The position numbers and the translations under genes are program-made. A stretch of DNA of 34,619 bases from an uncultured Candidatus Saccharibacteria bacterium (GTDB lineage: Bacteria; Patescibacteriota; Saccharimonadia; Saccharimonadales; Saccharimonadaceae), in contig CAOZKB010000001.1 of assembly GCA_948571325.1 (NCBI GenBank), positions 1 to 34,619 on the forward strand, read 5' to 3'. Under the pieces are notes generated by a model. It ran no database searches, had not been told where the DNA came from, and was given only the letters and a program-made list of their open reading frames with translations. Position 1 is the first letter of the stretch. Each line of letters opens with the position of its first letter. Below, piece after piece: positions 1 to 8,022 of the stretch.

Positions 1-22
1 GTTGTATTTTTAAAGTGCAAAT

Positions 23-40
23 TAGGCTTTTAAAAGCCTA
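23..40. repeat. 18-bp perfect palindrome
   Basis: The sequence TAGGCTTTTAAAAGCCTA is its own reverse complement. It lies before the first promoter and may be the terminator hairpin of a gene left of the window, but there is no T-run on the plus side, so an operator or chance is also possible. Confidence 0.4.
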
Positions 41-109
41 CAGCTAAGTGTTACCCATATATTCATCCGTATATTATAAATTATTTTCTAGATAATGTCT
101 AGGGGAGCA

Positions 110-139
110 TTGATAAATAAGATTTTAACATGCTATAAT
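110..139 (+). promoter_or_regulatory. Sigma70-type promoter of the first gene
   Basis: A -35 TTGATA (110-115) and a -10 TATAAT (134-139) are separated by 18 bases, with TG just ahead of the -10. The expected transcript start (~146) leaves a very short leader carrying AAGGAGG (148-154) before the ATG at 159. An upstream in-frame ATG at 138 lies inside the -10 and cannot be the start. Confidence 0.7.
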
Positions 140-158
140 GATGGATGAAGGAGGAAAT

Positions 159-767
159 ATGGCACAAGAAATGCAGAGCAAGAAAAACCAAACAGATCAA
201 AAAGTAAACAAAGTCGCATTGGGGATTGCGGCGGCGGCAGGGGTGATTTTGCTCGCAGTAATAGTAATTGGCGTACTGGATGCAATACAAAGTAGTCCTG
301 AACAGTCTTTAGTGACTGAGGAGGAGATTAGCGCAAATTGCACTGCTGCGGTATGCATGGAAAAGATTGAAATAACGGATGGGGTGGACAAAATCACCGA
401 GGTGATTGGAGTGGAGCCAGAAGTTGATGAAGAAAACGGAAGTTATAAGTGGAAGATTAGTAGCAAGGAGAGCATTACCCGTGAGAAGAGCGGTGAGAGT
501 TATTCTTTAAGTGCGACGGTTGACAATACAACCATTAAAAGTGATACGGTGGATTTATCGGTGTTTAGCGATTTAAGGTCTGAGCTACAAAACGGTGAAA
601 CTGTTACTTATGATGACTTAGTGAAGAGATTGAACGGCGTAGAAGGTATAGCTGTAAATAAAGCGGAAACTTCTAACCTATACAAGTGGGTCGACAAAAA
701 TGGTCAAGCTCTAACTGCGACAATCAGGAACAAGGATGGGATTTGTACAATTATTGCCTTGAGGTAA
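159..767 (+). CDS. Membrane-anchored hypothetical protein with two similar extracellular repeats
   Basis: 202 residues from the ATG preceded by AAGGAGG. Residues ~1-18 are polar and charged; ~19-40 form one hydrophobic segment (ALGIAAAAGVILLAVIVIGVL), so the protein is probably a single-pass anchor with its C-terminal part outside. The ectodomain seems to contain two related units of about 65 residues, each ending in a Y-K-W-containing strand: YKWKISSK near 110 and YKWVDKNG near 180. Units with this look occur in the BamE/BLIP-like fold, but that is only a resemblance. Two cysteines (NCTAAVC) could form a disulfide. It has its own promoter and converges on the TetR gene, six bases away. Function unknown. 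Confidence 0.65.
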   Translation: MAQEMQSKKNQTDQKVNKVALGIAAAAGVILLAVIVIGVLDAIQSSPEQSLVTEEEISANCTAAVCMEKIEITDGVDKITEVIGVEPEVDEENGSYKWKISSKESITREKSGESYSLSATVDNTTIKSDTVDLSVFSDLRSELQNGETVTYDDLVKRLNGVEGIAVNKAETSNLYKWVDKNGQALTATIRNKDGICTIIALR

Positions 768-773
768 GCTGAT

Positions 774-1331
774 TTAGACAAGCGGGGGGAATGTTTGGCG
801 GAATTTGTGTTTGGTGTATTGATTGATTTCGTCGAGCGACATGTCGGTTTCGTTGCGAAAGTAATGTAGTAGAAGTGTAGCAACGCCAGCAACAAAGAAG
901 TTAACATCGAGCCAGGCTTGGCGGTCGAAGGGACGGCGTAATGCAGTGTAGAGATTTTGACTGAGCTTATGGCTGATTTGGCTAATTAAGCGTAGGGTAT
1001 CCGGAGAATTAAGCAGGAGGCGATAAGAGTCTTCGTGCTGTTTGAGAAAAACAGTGAGATGATCGAAGTAATGATCGACTTCGTATGGATGAAGCGGGCT
1101 GACGGGGTTGTCAAGAAAGGCTTGCATGATTTCTTGCTGGAAATCTTCGGCGACTTGGTTGAGATTGTCATAATAACGATAAAATGTGCCACGCGTAATG
1201 TTGGCTCGTGCGGTGAGATCTGTGACGTGGATGTTTTTGATGGATCGGCGTTCGGCGATTAGTTCGGCGAAGGCGTGTTTGATTTTTTGTTGAGATCGGC
1301 GCGAAGTGGTATTTTTGGCGGTGATTTTCAT
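774..1331 (-). CDS. TetR/AcrR-family transcriptional repressor
   Basis: 185 residues when started at 1331. The N-terminal ~60 residues are a TetR helix-turn-helix: a run of R/K, then AFAELIAERR, then VTDLTARANITRGTFYRYY, the family's recognition helix with its F-Y-R-Y-Y signature. The rest is an all-helical ligand and dimer domain with a hydrophobic segment (NFFVAGVATLLLHYF) usual in this family. A longer frame reaches 1397, but a TATAAT lies exactly six bases ahead of the 1331 ATG, which makes a leaderless mRNA starting there the better choice. The gene is divergent from the large MMPL transporter and a perfect palindrome lies between them, so it most likely represses the transporter and itself. 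The inducer cannot be predicted. Confidence 0.85.
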   Translation of the reverse strand: MKITAKNTTSRRSQQKIKHAFAELIAERRSIKNIHVTDLTARANITRGTFYRYYDNLNQVAEDFQQEIMQAFLDNPVSPLHPYEVDHYFDHLTVFLKQHEDSYRLLLNSPDTLRLISQISHKLSQNLYTALRRPFDRQAWLDVNFFVAGVATLLLHYFRNETDMSLDEINQYTKHKFRQTFPPLV

Positions 1332-1337
1332 AAAATA

Positions 1338-1343
1338 ATTATA
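1338..1343 (-). promoter_or_regulatory. -10 box of the TetR gene, leaderless arrangement
   Basis: On the minus strand TATAAT is followed by exactly six bases and then the ATG at 1331. No Shine-Dalgarno sequence fits in between, and no convincing -35 is seen. One of seven starts in this window with identical spacing. Confidence 0.6.
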
Positions 1344-1380
1344 ACACAACTTGACGGAAAATAGACAAAAATAGCAAAAG

Positions 1381-1396
1381 TGTATAAATTTATACA
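1381..1396. promoter_or_regulatory. Probable TetR operator
   Basis: TGTATAAATTTATACA is a perfect 16-bp palindrome lying between the divergent TetR and MMPL genes, 37 bases upstream of the TetR -10 and 42 upstream of the transporter -10. Size, symmetry and position are what is expected of a TetR-dimer site. It is AT-rich, so part of it may also act as a promoter element. Confidence 0.6.
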
Positions 1397-1438
1397 TGTG
1401 TATGAGTTTTTGTACTGTTTTGTGATGAAAAAATGAAC

Positions 1439-1444
1439 TATAAT
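1439..1444 (+). promoter_or_regulatory. -10 box for the MMPL transporter
   Basis: TATAAT with only a weak -35 upstream. Transcription from here gives a leader of about 75 bases to the ATG at 1528, containing an AAAGGTAGG ribosome site. The leader (1445-1500) is G/C-rich compared with its surroundings, but I see no clear stable fold in it. Confidence 0.5.
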
Positions 1445-1527
1445 ATCTGATAGCCTACGGGCGCAACAGAGATACTGTGGGCAAAATAAGTTAGAAGATT
1501 AGATAAATTTGTAAAAAGGTAGGAAAT

Positions 1528-4500
1528 ATGTTGCAAAAAGTGACGGATTTGATTGTGAAGCGCCGAAATTGGATTTTGGTATTGTTTTTTGTGCTAACTG
1601 GCGTATGCGCGTTTTTGTCGACTAAGGTGAAATTGAATTATGATATGATGGAATATTTGCCGAGTGATTCAGAAACGCGCGTGGGGCTGGATTTAATGAC
1701 GAATGAATTTGGTGAGGAAGTAGAGAGCCAATTGCAAGTAACAGTAGCGGATTTAGCGACAGAAGATAAGTGGACGGTGCGTGATAAATTGGTGGAAGTG
1801 GAAAACGTGGCGGAGGTAGCCTATGATGAAACGGATGAATATAACCGCGAGAACTATACGCGATACGTGCTGACAGTGGAAGCGGAGGCGGATTCGGAGC
1901 AGGCGCGGGGAGTTTATAAAGCAGTACAGGATTTATTGAAAGAGGCACCGGAAATCGCGGAGCGAGAGACGGCGCTAGGCGGGGCGATTGATGAGCAGAA
2001 TCGAGACGTTTTACCGGTATGGATCTTGGCGCTGGCGGTGGGTTGTGCGTTGGTGATTCTAATAATTATGAGTGAATCGTATGTCGAACCTTTTCTCTTT
2101 ATGGTGACGATTTTATTAGCGGTGGTGTTGAATAAAGGTACGAATATTATCTTCCCTAGTGTGTCGCACGTGACGGATTCGATTACGGCGATTCTGCAAT
2201 TGGCATTATCAATGGATTATTCAATTATGCTGATGGAACGTTTCCGGCAGGAAAAGCAGCATGAGGCAGATAAAGTGAGGGCGATGCAGAAAGCTTTGCG
2301 CGGGGCGTTTACGGCGATTTCGAGTTCATCGGTCACGACAATTGTGGGGCTATTGGCGCTGGTATTTATGAGTTTTACGATTGGTCGCGATATGGGTTTG
2401 GTATTGGCGAAGGGTGTGCTGTTTAGTTTGGTAGCGATTTTTACGTGTTTGCCGGGATTGATTTTGTTATTCGACAAGGCAATTACTAAAACGCATAAGA
2501 AATGTCCAAATTTGAAATTAAATTTGCTAGGCAAGGCGGCGTATAAAGGGCGTTTCGTGGCGGCTGGGTTATTTGTGATTGTGTTCGTGGTAAGTTTTCT
2601 ATTGAAAGGTAATCTCGGCATTACTTATACGGAAACAAATCAAGATGCGCTGGATGAGGTTTTTTCGGAAGATAATTTGATGGTGATGATGTATCAGAAT
2701 GAGGATGAAGCGCGCGCGGCGGAGCATTGTCGGATGGTGGCTGAGTGGGCAGGCACGGATGAAGTACTATGCTATGGTAATACAATTGGCGAGCGGCTGA
2801 CGGCGGAGAATCTGCGGATAAGATTGGCGGACTTGGCGGCGGAAACGGAAATTAGTGATGAAGTGATGCGGGTGATTTATTACCACTATTATAATCATGG
2901 TGAGACGGGTAAAATGACGGCGACAGAATTAGTGGATTTTATTGAGAATAAGGTCTATGGTAGTGAGGAATTTAGTAAGGAAGTGGATGCGGAAATGCGA
3001 GTGGATATTACAAGGTTGAGTAATTTTGTGCGTCCGAATGAATTTCAGCGGGCACGGAGTGGGGTGGAGCTAGCAGATTTGTTGGAGATTGATGTCGGTA
3101 AGGTAGATGATTTGTTGGTTTATTATAATACGCGGAATTTACAAACGTGGTTGACGTTAGGCGAGTTCGTGGAGTTTGCGAACAATTATGTTCTGAAGAA
3201 TGAACATTATGCGGGTAATTTTAGTACGACACAGCGCGAAAAATTAGCGACGGTAGCGCGGTTTACGAATCGTAATGAATTATTGATGCGTAAAACAGCA
3301 GCGGAAAATGCACAGCTGATTGGCATTGATGTGGTGACAGTAGAGCAATTATATGAATATCGGAAGTTACTTGGAGTGCAAGAAAAAGTGGCGACTGGTG
3401 AAATGAGGATGACTTTGGCGGAGTTTGTGAGGATGGTGCAAATGTTGGCGCAAAGCCCGGAGTACGCGACGCAAATGTCGCCTGAAGTTCTGCGAGCGGT
3501 GCAAGGGTTGAGCGCGTTAGTGGATCCGCTAGATACGACAAGGTATGATTATCGTGAACTTTATGCGTATTTGCAACAAGTGGGAATGATGTTGGGGCAA
3601 GTATTGCCGGTGAGTGAAGAATTGTTGCAGAATGTTTATATTATATATGGCGTGCAGCAGGCGCCAGAGGTGTGGATGACGCCAGTAGAGTTGGTGGATT
3701 TTGTGTTGGCACACCAGAATGACGAGAGGTTGGCTGGGCAGATTTCAGATACGGTATTGGCGGAGTTGGTGACTCTACAGAATGTGATGGCGAGTGTGGT
3801 GAATGGGCGAAGTTATGCGCCGGCAGAGATGGCAGAATTTTTGGGTACGGATAATGAAAATATGAAGTTGTTATATTCCCTGTATGAAGTTAAATGGCAG
3901 GGCAAAGACATATGGATGTCGGTGCAAGAGTTTGTGCAATTTTTGACGGGGGATGTGATGCGGAATGTGAAATATCAAAATGAGATTTCGGCGGAGCAAC
4001 AACGTAAACTTACGACGATTGAGAGTTTGATGGATGGCGTGCTAAAAAATCGGGCGTACATGGCGACGGAAATGACGAAGATTTTGCAGATGCTGGCAGG
4101 TGAAGTAGAGCAGAATTTGATTGAATTATTGTACATGTATCATGGCAGTATTTATCATTACATAGACACGTGGACGTTGACAGTGGAGGAGTTGGTGAAT
4201 TATTTGCATGGAACAGTGCTTATGGATGCGAGATTTGATGATTTTATCGATACGGAGATGCGTGAGCAGGTAGCTAGGGCGAAGCAAAAAGTAGCGGACG
4301 CGAAAAAGTTATTAGTGGGTGAGAAGTTTTCACGCGTGGTGATAAATAGTAAAATGGCGGTGGAATCGGAGGAAACTTTTGATTTTATTGAACGCTTGAA
4401 GACGGAGTTTGACGATGGGCTGGGTGAACATTATTTGGTGGGTAATTCGGCGATGGCGTATGAGATGGCGCATAGCTTCCCTGTTGAGATGGATATGATT

Positions 4501-4974
4501 ACGGTGATTACGATGATCTTTATCTTCGTAGTGGTGTCGGTAACGTTCCGTTCGATGATTGCTCCGCTGATTTTGGTGCTACTGATTCAGTGTGCGGTAT
4601 ATCTGACGATGGGAATGATGTCGGTAGGTGGCGGTAGTTTATACTTCATTGCATTACTGATTGTGCAAAGTATTTTGATGGGGGCGACGATTGATTATGC
4701 GGTGCTTTATACTTCATATTATCTTGAGATGCGACAGAAAATGAATGTGAAAGAGTCGATTATTGAGGCGTATAATCGTTCGATTCAGGCGATTGCGACG
4801 AGTGGATTGATTCTGATTATCGTGACGTTGATTGTAGGAAGTTTTACGACGGCGGTAGTATCAAAAATTACGGTGGCAATTTCGCAGGGCACAACTTGTG
4901 CAGTGGTGTTGATTTTGTTACTTTTGCCGGCGATGCTGGGGGCGTGGGATAGGGTGATTGTGAAGAAAAAGTAG
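1528..4974 (+). CDS. MMPL/RND-superfamily transporter with a large repeat-containing ectodomain
   Basis: 1148 residues. It starts with a transmembrane helix (~15-30), then a first ectodomain, a first block of helices (~165-350, with RND-type DSITAILQLALSMDYSIMLMERFR), a very long second ectodomain (~350-985) and a second helix block (~985-1140, with QSILMGATIDYAVLYTSYY). The intramembrane D-Y motifs in both blocks (SMDYS, TIDYA) are typical of proton-driven MMPL exporters of lipids or drugs. The second ectodomain is much longer than in ordinary MMPL proteins and holds about six degenerate ~85-residue helical repeats, each opening with W/M-T/S-x-x-E-[LF]-V-x-F, near residues 461, 540, 626, 715, 795 and 881. 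Probably controlled by the divergent TetR. Substrate unknown; envelope lipids or glycolipids are a reasonable guess. Confidence 0.85.
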   Translation: MLQKVTDLIVKRRNWILVLFFVLTGVCAFLSTKVKLNYDMMEYLPSDSETRVGLDLMTNEFGEEVESQLQVTVADLATEDKWTVRDKLVEVENVAEVAYDETDEYNRENYTRYVLTVEAEADSEQARGVYKAVQDLLKEAPEIAERETALGGAIDEQNRDVLPVWILALAVGCALVILIIMSESYVEPFLFMVTILLAVVLNKGTNIIFPSVSHVTDSITAILQLALSMDYSIMLMERFRQEKQHEADKVRAMQKALRGAFTAISSSSVTTIVGLLALVFMSFTIGRDMGLVLAKGVLFSLVAIFTCLPGLILLFDKAITKTHKKCPNLKLNLLGKAAYKGRFVAAGLFVIVFVVSFLLKGNLGITYTETNQDALDEVFSEDNLMVMMYQNEDEARAAEHCRMVAEWAGTDEVLCYGNTIGERLTAENLRIRLADLAAETEISDEVMRVIYYHYYNHGETGKMTATELVDFIENKVYGSEEFSKEVDAEMRVDITRLSNFVRPNEFQRARSGVELADLLEIDVGKVDDLLVYYNTRNLQTWLTLGEFVEFANNYVLKNEHYAGNFSTTQREKLATVARFTNRNELLMRKTAAENAQLIGIDVVTVEQLYEYRKLLGVQEKVATGEMRMTLAEFVRMVQMLAQSPEYATQMSPEVLRAVQGLSALVDPLDTTRYDYRELYAYLQQVGMMLGQVLPVSEELLQNVYIIYGVQQAPEVWMTPVELVDFVLAHQNDERLAGQISDTVLAELVTLQNVMASVVNGRSYAPAEMAEFLGTDNENMKLLYSLYEVKWQGKDIWMSVQEFVQFLTGDVMRNVKYQNEISAEQQRKLTTIESLMDGVLKNRAYMATEMTKILQMLAGEVEQNLIELLYMYHGSIYHYIDTWTLTVEELVNYLHGTVLMDARFDDFIDTEMREQVARAKQKVADAKKLLVGEKFSRVVINSKMAVESEETFDFIERLKTEFDDGLGEHYLVGNSAMAYEMAHSFPVEMDMITVITMIFIFVVVSVTFRSMIAPLILVLLIQCAVYLTMGMMSVGGGSLYFIALLIVQSILMGATIDYAVLYTSYYLEMRQKMNVKESIIEAYNRSIQAIATSGLILIIVTLIVGSFTTAVVSKITVAISQGTTCAVVLILLLLPAMLGAWDRVIVKKK

Positions 4975-4980
4975 TATAAT
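4975..4980 (+). promoter_or_regulatory. -10 box overlapping the end of the MMPL gene, leaderless arrangement
   Basis: TATAAT begins directly after the MMPL stop codon (4972-4974) and is followed by six bases and the ATG at 4987. There is no ribosome-binding sequence before this ATG. The -35 region is inside the MMPL gene and weak. Confidence 0.5.
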
Positions 4981-4986
4981 AATGGT

Positions 4987-7053
4987 ATGGAGAGCCTAGA
5001 TTTGAACTCGCGGGGGTATTATTTGTGGAATGATTCCCTGGGGTTCGCAATGGGCGAAAACGAAGCAGAGACGACGGTGCCGGTAGCGTCGCTGACGAAA
5101 ATGATGACGGCATTGGTGGCGCTGGAAGAACTTGATAGGCGAGAAGATTTGGATTTGACGACGATGGTAAAAGTGCCGGCGGAGGCTTTGCGGGGGTTGG
5201 CGGAGTTTGCGGTGGTGGGATTAAGTGCCGGACAGGAAGTGTCGATTGAGGATTTGCTTTATGCGACGATGTTGCCGTCGGCAGGTGATGCGGCGCAGGC
5301 TTTAACGCTAAGCGTAAGTGAGAATTTGACGAATTTTGTGGATTTGATGAATGCGCGAGCGACGGAAATTGGTATGACAAATACGCATTTTAGTAATACT
5401 TATGGTCGGGATGAAGAAAACTATTCGACGCCGGCAGATATGGTGAAATTGATAAAAGTGGCCTTGGCGAATCCAGAGTTTGTAAAAGTGTGGGAAAGTT
5501 TTGAAAAGGAAACGCCGACGCTGGGTAAGATTATGAAGAAGACTTTTTTAGCGAATGATGTGGGTGGCTGGCGGATTTTGGGTGGCAAAACTGGTTTTAC
5601 CAATGCGGCGGGGCGGTGTTTGGCGAGTACGGCGGAGGTGGAGGGGGCGAAGTATATTCTGGTGACGGTGGGGGCGGAAAATGGCCAGCATGTGGCGGAC
5701 GCGGAGAAAGTTTATCAGAAAATCATGGAGGATTACGAGCCGGTGAAGATTGTGTCGGCGGGTGATAAGCTGGTGGGAATTGGTGTAAAAGGTGGCGCAA
5801 CAAGAGTGCTAGACATAGTGGCGGAGAGTGATCGAGAAGTGGTATTAGCGAATGATGTGCGGCAGGAAGATCTGGAATACCAATATGATGGCGTAGCTGA
5901 AGTGACGCGAGAAACCGAGGCGGGGAGTAAATTGGGGGAGTATAAAATCTTGTGGGATGGGCATGAAGTTTTTGCACAGGAAATTTATTATAATGAGCCG
6001 GTGGAGTTTTATAATTACGCTTTGGTGGGGTTGGGAGCGGGTGTAAGTTTAGTGTTGCTATTGAGTGCGACTGGCTTAGTGGTGTGGCGGAAGCGCCGAG
6101 AGCAAGGTCGTAATAGTGAGAAAAATGAGAAGCGCAAAGGGCGGGATGCGCGTGGTTGGCAGAAATGGTTGCCATTGGGGTTGATGATTTTGTTCGTATT
6201 GAGTGTAATGGTGAATTATTTGGTGTTTCAGAGTTGGTTTGCGCCGGCGGGTGAGACGGAGATTTATCAGACAGAGTTGAAAGTGGCCGAGAAAGAGCCC
6301 GAGGCGCAGGAATCAGAGAGTGCGGAAGAAGGTGGCGAGAATGAGGAAGATGAGGGTGGAGCAGGGGTGCAGAAAAATGCACAGCAAACGACGCCAGTGT
6401 TGGGCAATTGTACGATGAATTATGGTAATTTAATGCTAATAAATCCGAATTTTAGAGTAGGAACAGATTTTATTGCGGCGCGGAAGCGACAGTTGATTTC
6501 GATATCGAAGACTTATGGAATTCCGGAGTATAAGGCTGGTAATGGTGATAATTTAATGATGCCAGAAGCAGCGGAGCGTTTGAACGAGATGGTGAAGGCG
6601 TATCGAGCAGCGAATCCGGGGCACGAAATGGGGACACGGTCGTGTTTTCGGGAGCGCGGGACGACTTGTGGTCGGCTGTGTGCGGCGACGGGAACTTCGG
6701 ATCATCATACGGGGTTAACTTGCGATCTGATTGATAACGCTTACGGTACGTCGCTGGATACAGATGAGTTTAGTAAGCATAAAGAATGGCAATGGTTGAA
6801 GGAGAATTCGTATAAGTATGGATTTATTGATCGTTTTCCGGAGGCTTGGGCGGGGAGCGCGATGACGGAGCCGATTAATGTGGACGCGAATGGTTCGACG
6901 GGGTTGTTTGAGGCTTGGCATTATCGTTATGTAGGAGTAGAGGCAGCGACGGAAATTGCGACGGGTAAATATAATAATGGCAAGTATGATTCGCTGGAAC
7001 ATTACCTGAAGATGACTGGAAAAGTAAAAGATTTGAAAAATGGAGAATGCTAA
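4987..7053 (+). CDS. Two-domain D,D-carboxypeptidase: serine S11 domain fused to VanY-type M15 metallopeptidase
   Basis: 688 residues. Residues ~1-260 are a DacA-like penicillin-binding domain with the SxxK serine motif (VASLTKMM, near 35-40) and the KTG motif (GGKTGFTN, near 200). The middle motif is SAGD, where most relatives have SxN. A hydrophobic helix follows (~340-362), then a strongly basic loop (WRKRREQGRN), a second helix (~395-415), an acidic linker and a VanY-type zinc D,D-carboxypeptidase domain (~470-680) with SDHHTGLTCD and EAWHYR as metal and catalytic residues. The basic loop should be inside, placing both enzymes outside, on peptidoglycan. No signal peptide precedes the S11 domain, and the in-frame codons upstream run straight into the MMPL stop. 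Two unrelated enzymes for the same D-Ala-D-Ala trimming on one chain is unusual. Confidence 0.85.
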   Translation: MESLDLNSRGYYLWNDSLGFAMGENEAETTVPVASLTKMMTALVALEELDRREDLDLTTMVKVPAEALRGLAEFAVVGLSAGQEVSIEDLLYATMLPSAGDAAQALTLSVSENLTNFVDLMNARATEIGMTNTHFSNTYGRDEENYSTPADMVKLIKVALANPEFVKVWESFEKETPTLGKIMKKTFLANDVGGWRILGGKTGFTNAAGRCLASTAEVEGAKYILVTVGAENGQHVADAEKVYQKIMEDYEPVKIVSAGDKLVGIGVKGGATRVLDIVAESDREVVLANDVRQEDLEYQYDGVAEVTRETEAGSKLGEYKILWDGHEVFAQEIYYNEPVEFYNYALVGLGAGVSLVLLLSATGLVVWRKRREQGRNSEKNEKRKGRDARGWQKWLPLGLMILFVLSVMVNYLVFQSWFAPAGETEIYQTELKVAEKEPEAQESESAEEGGENEEDEGGAGVQKNAQQTTPVLGNCTMNYGNLMLINPNFRVGTDFIAARKRQLISISKTYGIPEYKAGNGDNLMMPEAAERLNEMVKAYRAANPGHEMGTRSCFRERGTTCGRLCAATGTSDHHTGLTCDLIDNAYGTSLDTDEFSKHKEWQWLKENSYKYGFIDRFPEAWAGSAMTEPINVDANGSTGLFEAWHYRYVGVEAATEIATGKYNNGKYDSLEHYLKMTGKVKDLKNGEC

Positions 7054-7106
7054 AAGTTTGGGGTGGGTTTTTGGGCTTGATTTTTGAGGTAAATTGCGAA
7101 AAAGTA

Positions 7107-7135
7107 TTGACTTTTTGAATGAAGTGTGCTATAAT
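7107..7135 (+). promoter_or_regulatory. Strong consensus promoter
   Basis: TTGACT (7107-7112), 17-base spacer, then TGTGC directly ahead of TATAAT (7130-7135). This is the best sigma70 match in the window. It serves the tiny ORF at 7142 and the alpha-CTD-like gene at 7288. Confidence 0.8.
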
Positions 7136-7141
7136 GGAAGT

Positions 7142-7219
7142 ATGGGGTTAGATTTTGTTGCCCTATGGATGGAATTCAGTAGATTTTTGGCTCGGAAGTT
7201 GGGGTTTTGGGGAGACTAA
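7142..7219 (+). CDS. Putative leaderless 25-residue leader peptide
   Basis: An ATG lies exactly six bases after the strong -10, so the transcript should begin at or beside this codon, as for other leaderless starts in the window. The ORF reads 25 codons (MGLDFVALWMEFSRFLARKL, then GFWGD) to TAA at 7217. It has two Trp and four Phe residues and looks amphipathic. It ends 68 bases before the next gene. It may be a leader peptide controlling that gene, a small membrane peptide, or a fortuitous reading of the leader. Confidence 0.4.
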   Translation: MGLDFVALWMEFSRFLARKLGFWGD

Positions 7220-7287
7220 AAAACTGGACTTTTGGATTGAAAGTCGGAAATGTAACAAAATGGTTGCTTAAAAAAGGAGGAAGATGG

Positions 7288-7947
7288 ATGGAACAAGAAA
7301 TAACAATAGTATTATCGAAATATACGCATCTCTTGGAAGAGCTAAATGCAATGTTTAAGGATCTTGAACATGTAATCAAAGAGAATACAAGTCTGAGAGA
7401 GCAGGTTCAAGTACTTGAGGAACAGGTTGTGCAACTTGGTGGAGTAGTGGCTAAGGAAGCCGAATCGGTGGTCGCGCAGGCAAAGATTGATGAGATGGCT
7501 TTGGCGGATGTGTCAGGAATGACTGTCAATGTTTTTAATGCTTTACACTATGGAGCAGGGATTAAAACGCTAGGTGAACTTGCGTCGCGTAAGGCTTCTG
7601 AGATATTGAGGATTAATCGCATTGGCAAGGCATCGTTAAATGAAATTGCGGAATTTTTGTATAGTAGAGGGTTGGATTTTGTCAAAGAAGATAGTGTGCT
7701 GGAGCAGAAACGAATTGATAAGATTTTGCTGCCGAGTAAAATGAAGTCGGTGAAGGTAGAAGATTTGGGATTGTCGAAAAAGGCTTTTGAGTGGATGTGT
7801 AAGCTCAAACTTGAAACTGTCTATAATATATGGCAGTATGATGGAGCGACCTGCTATTTGAACTTAAAAATTCAGGATGAGGAGGCTTTTGAGAACATTG
7901 TTAGTTGTTTGGAGAAACATGGCTTTTCTTATCCTTTTTCTTCCTGA
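7288..7947 (+). CDS. Coiled-coil protein with RNA-polymerase alpha-CTD-like helix-hairpin-helix domain
   Basis: 219 residues from the ATG seven bases after AAGGAGG (a TTG-initiated longer frame is not needed). Residues ~10-60 form a coiled coil. Residues ~70-130 match the alpha C-terminal domain pattern: a short helix with V-F-N-A-L, G-I-K-T-L-G-E-L-A, then R-I-N-R-I-G-K-A-S-L-N-E-I and G-L-D-F, which correspond to the DNA- and activator-binding surface of RpoA. The last ~75 residues look like a second, more divergent copy. There is no alpha N-terminal domain. Such a protein could dimerise through the coil and contact promoter DNA or the polymerase, so a transcription-regulator role is plausible but inferred. 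It is expressed from the strongest promoter in the window and ends in a strong terminator. Confidence 0.7.
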   Translation: MEQEITIVLSKYTHLLEELNAMFKDLEHVIKENTSLREQVQVLEEQVVQLGGVVAKEAESVVAQAKIDEMALADVSGMTVNVFNALHYGAGIKTLGELASRKASEILRINRIGKASLNEIAEFLYSRGLDFVKEDSVLEQKRIDKILLPSKMKSVKVEDLGLSKKAFEWMCKLKLETVYNIWQYDGATCYLNLKIQDEEAFENIVSCLEKHGFSYPFSS

Positions 7948-7979
7948 AAAGCCCCCCGGCGGAAGGTCGGGGGCTTTTT
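7947..7979 (+). terminator. Rho-independent terminator
   Basis: AAAAGCCCCC (7947-7956) pairs perfectly with GGGGGCTTTT (7969-7978), ending in TTTTT. It overlaps the TGA stop of the alpha-CTD-like gene. The A/T ends let it work for transcripts from either side, so it may also end the der transcript. Confidence 0.9.
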
Positions 7980-8022
7980 GTAGTAAATCTTAATATAGGG
8001 GGGCTATTTTAGAAGGATGTTT

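Noticed and set aside
4868..5380. 170-codon minus-strand frame over the MMPL end and carboxypeptidase start
   Set aside because: Pro/Ser/Ala-rich composition from reverse reading of biased codons; overlaps two well-supported genes.
5723..6382. 219-codon minus-strand frame within the carboxypeptidase gene
   Set aside because: Rich in His/Pro/Ser/Leu as expected from antisense reading; no start signals.
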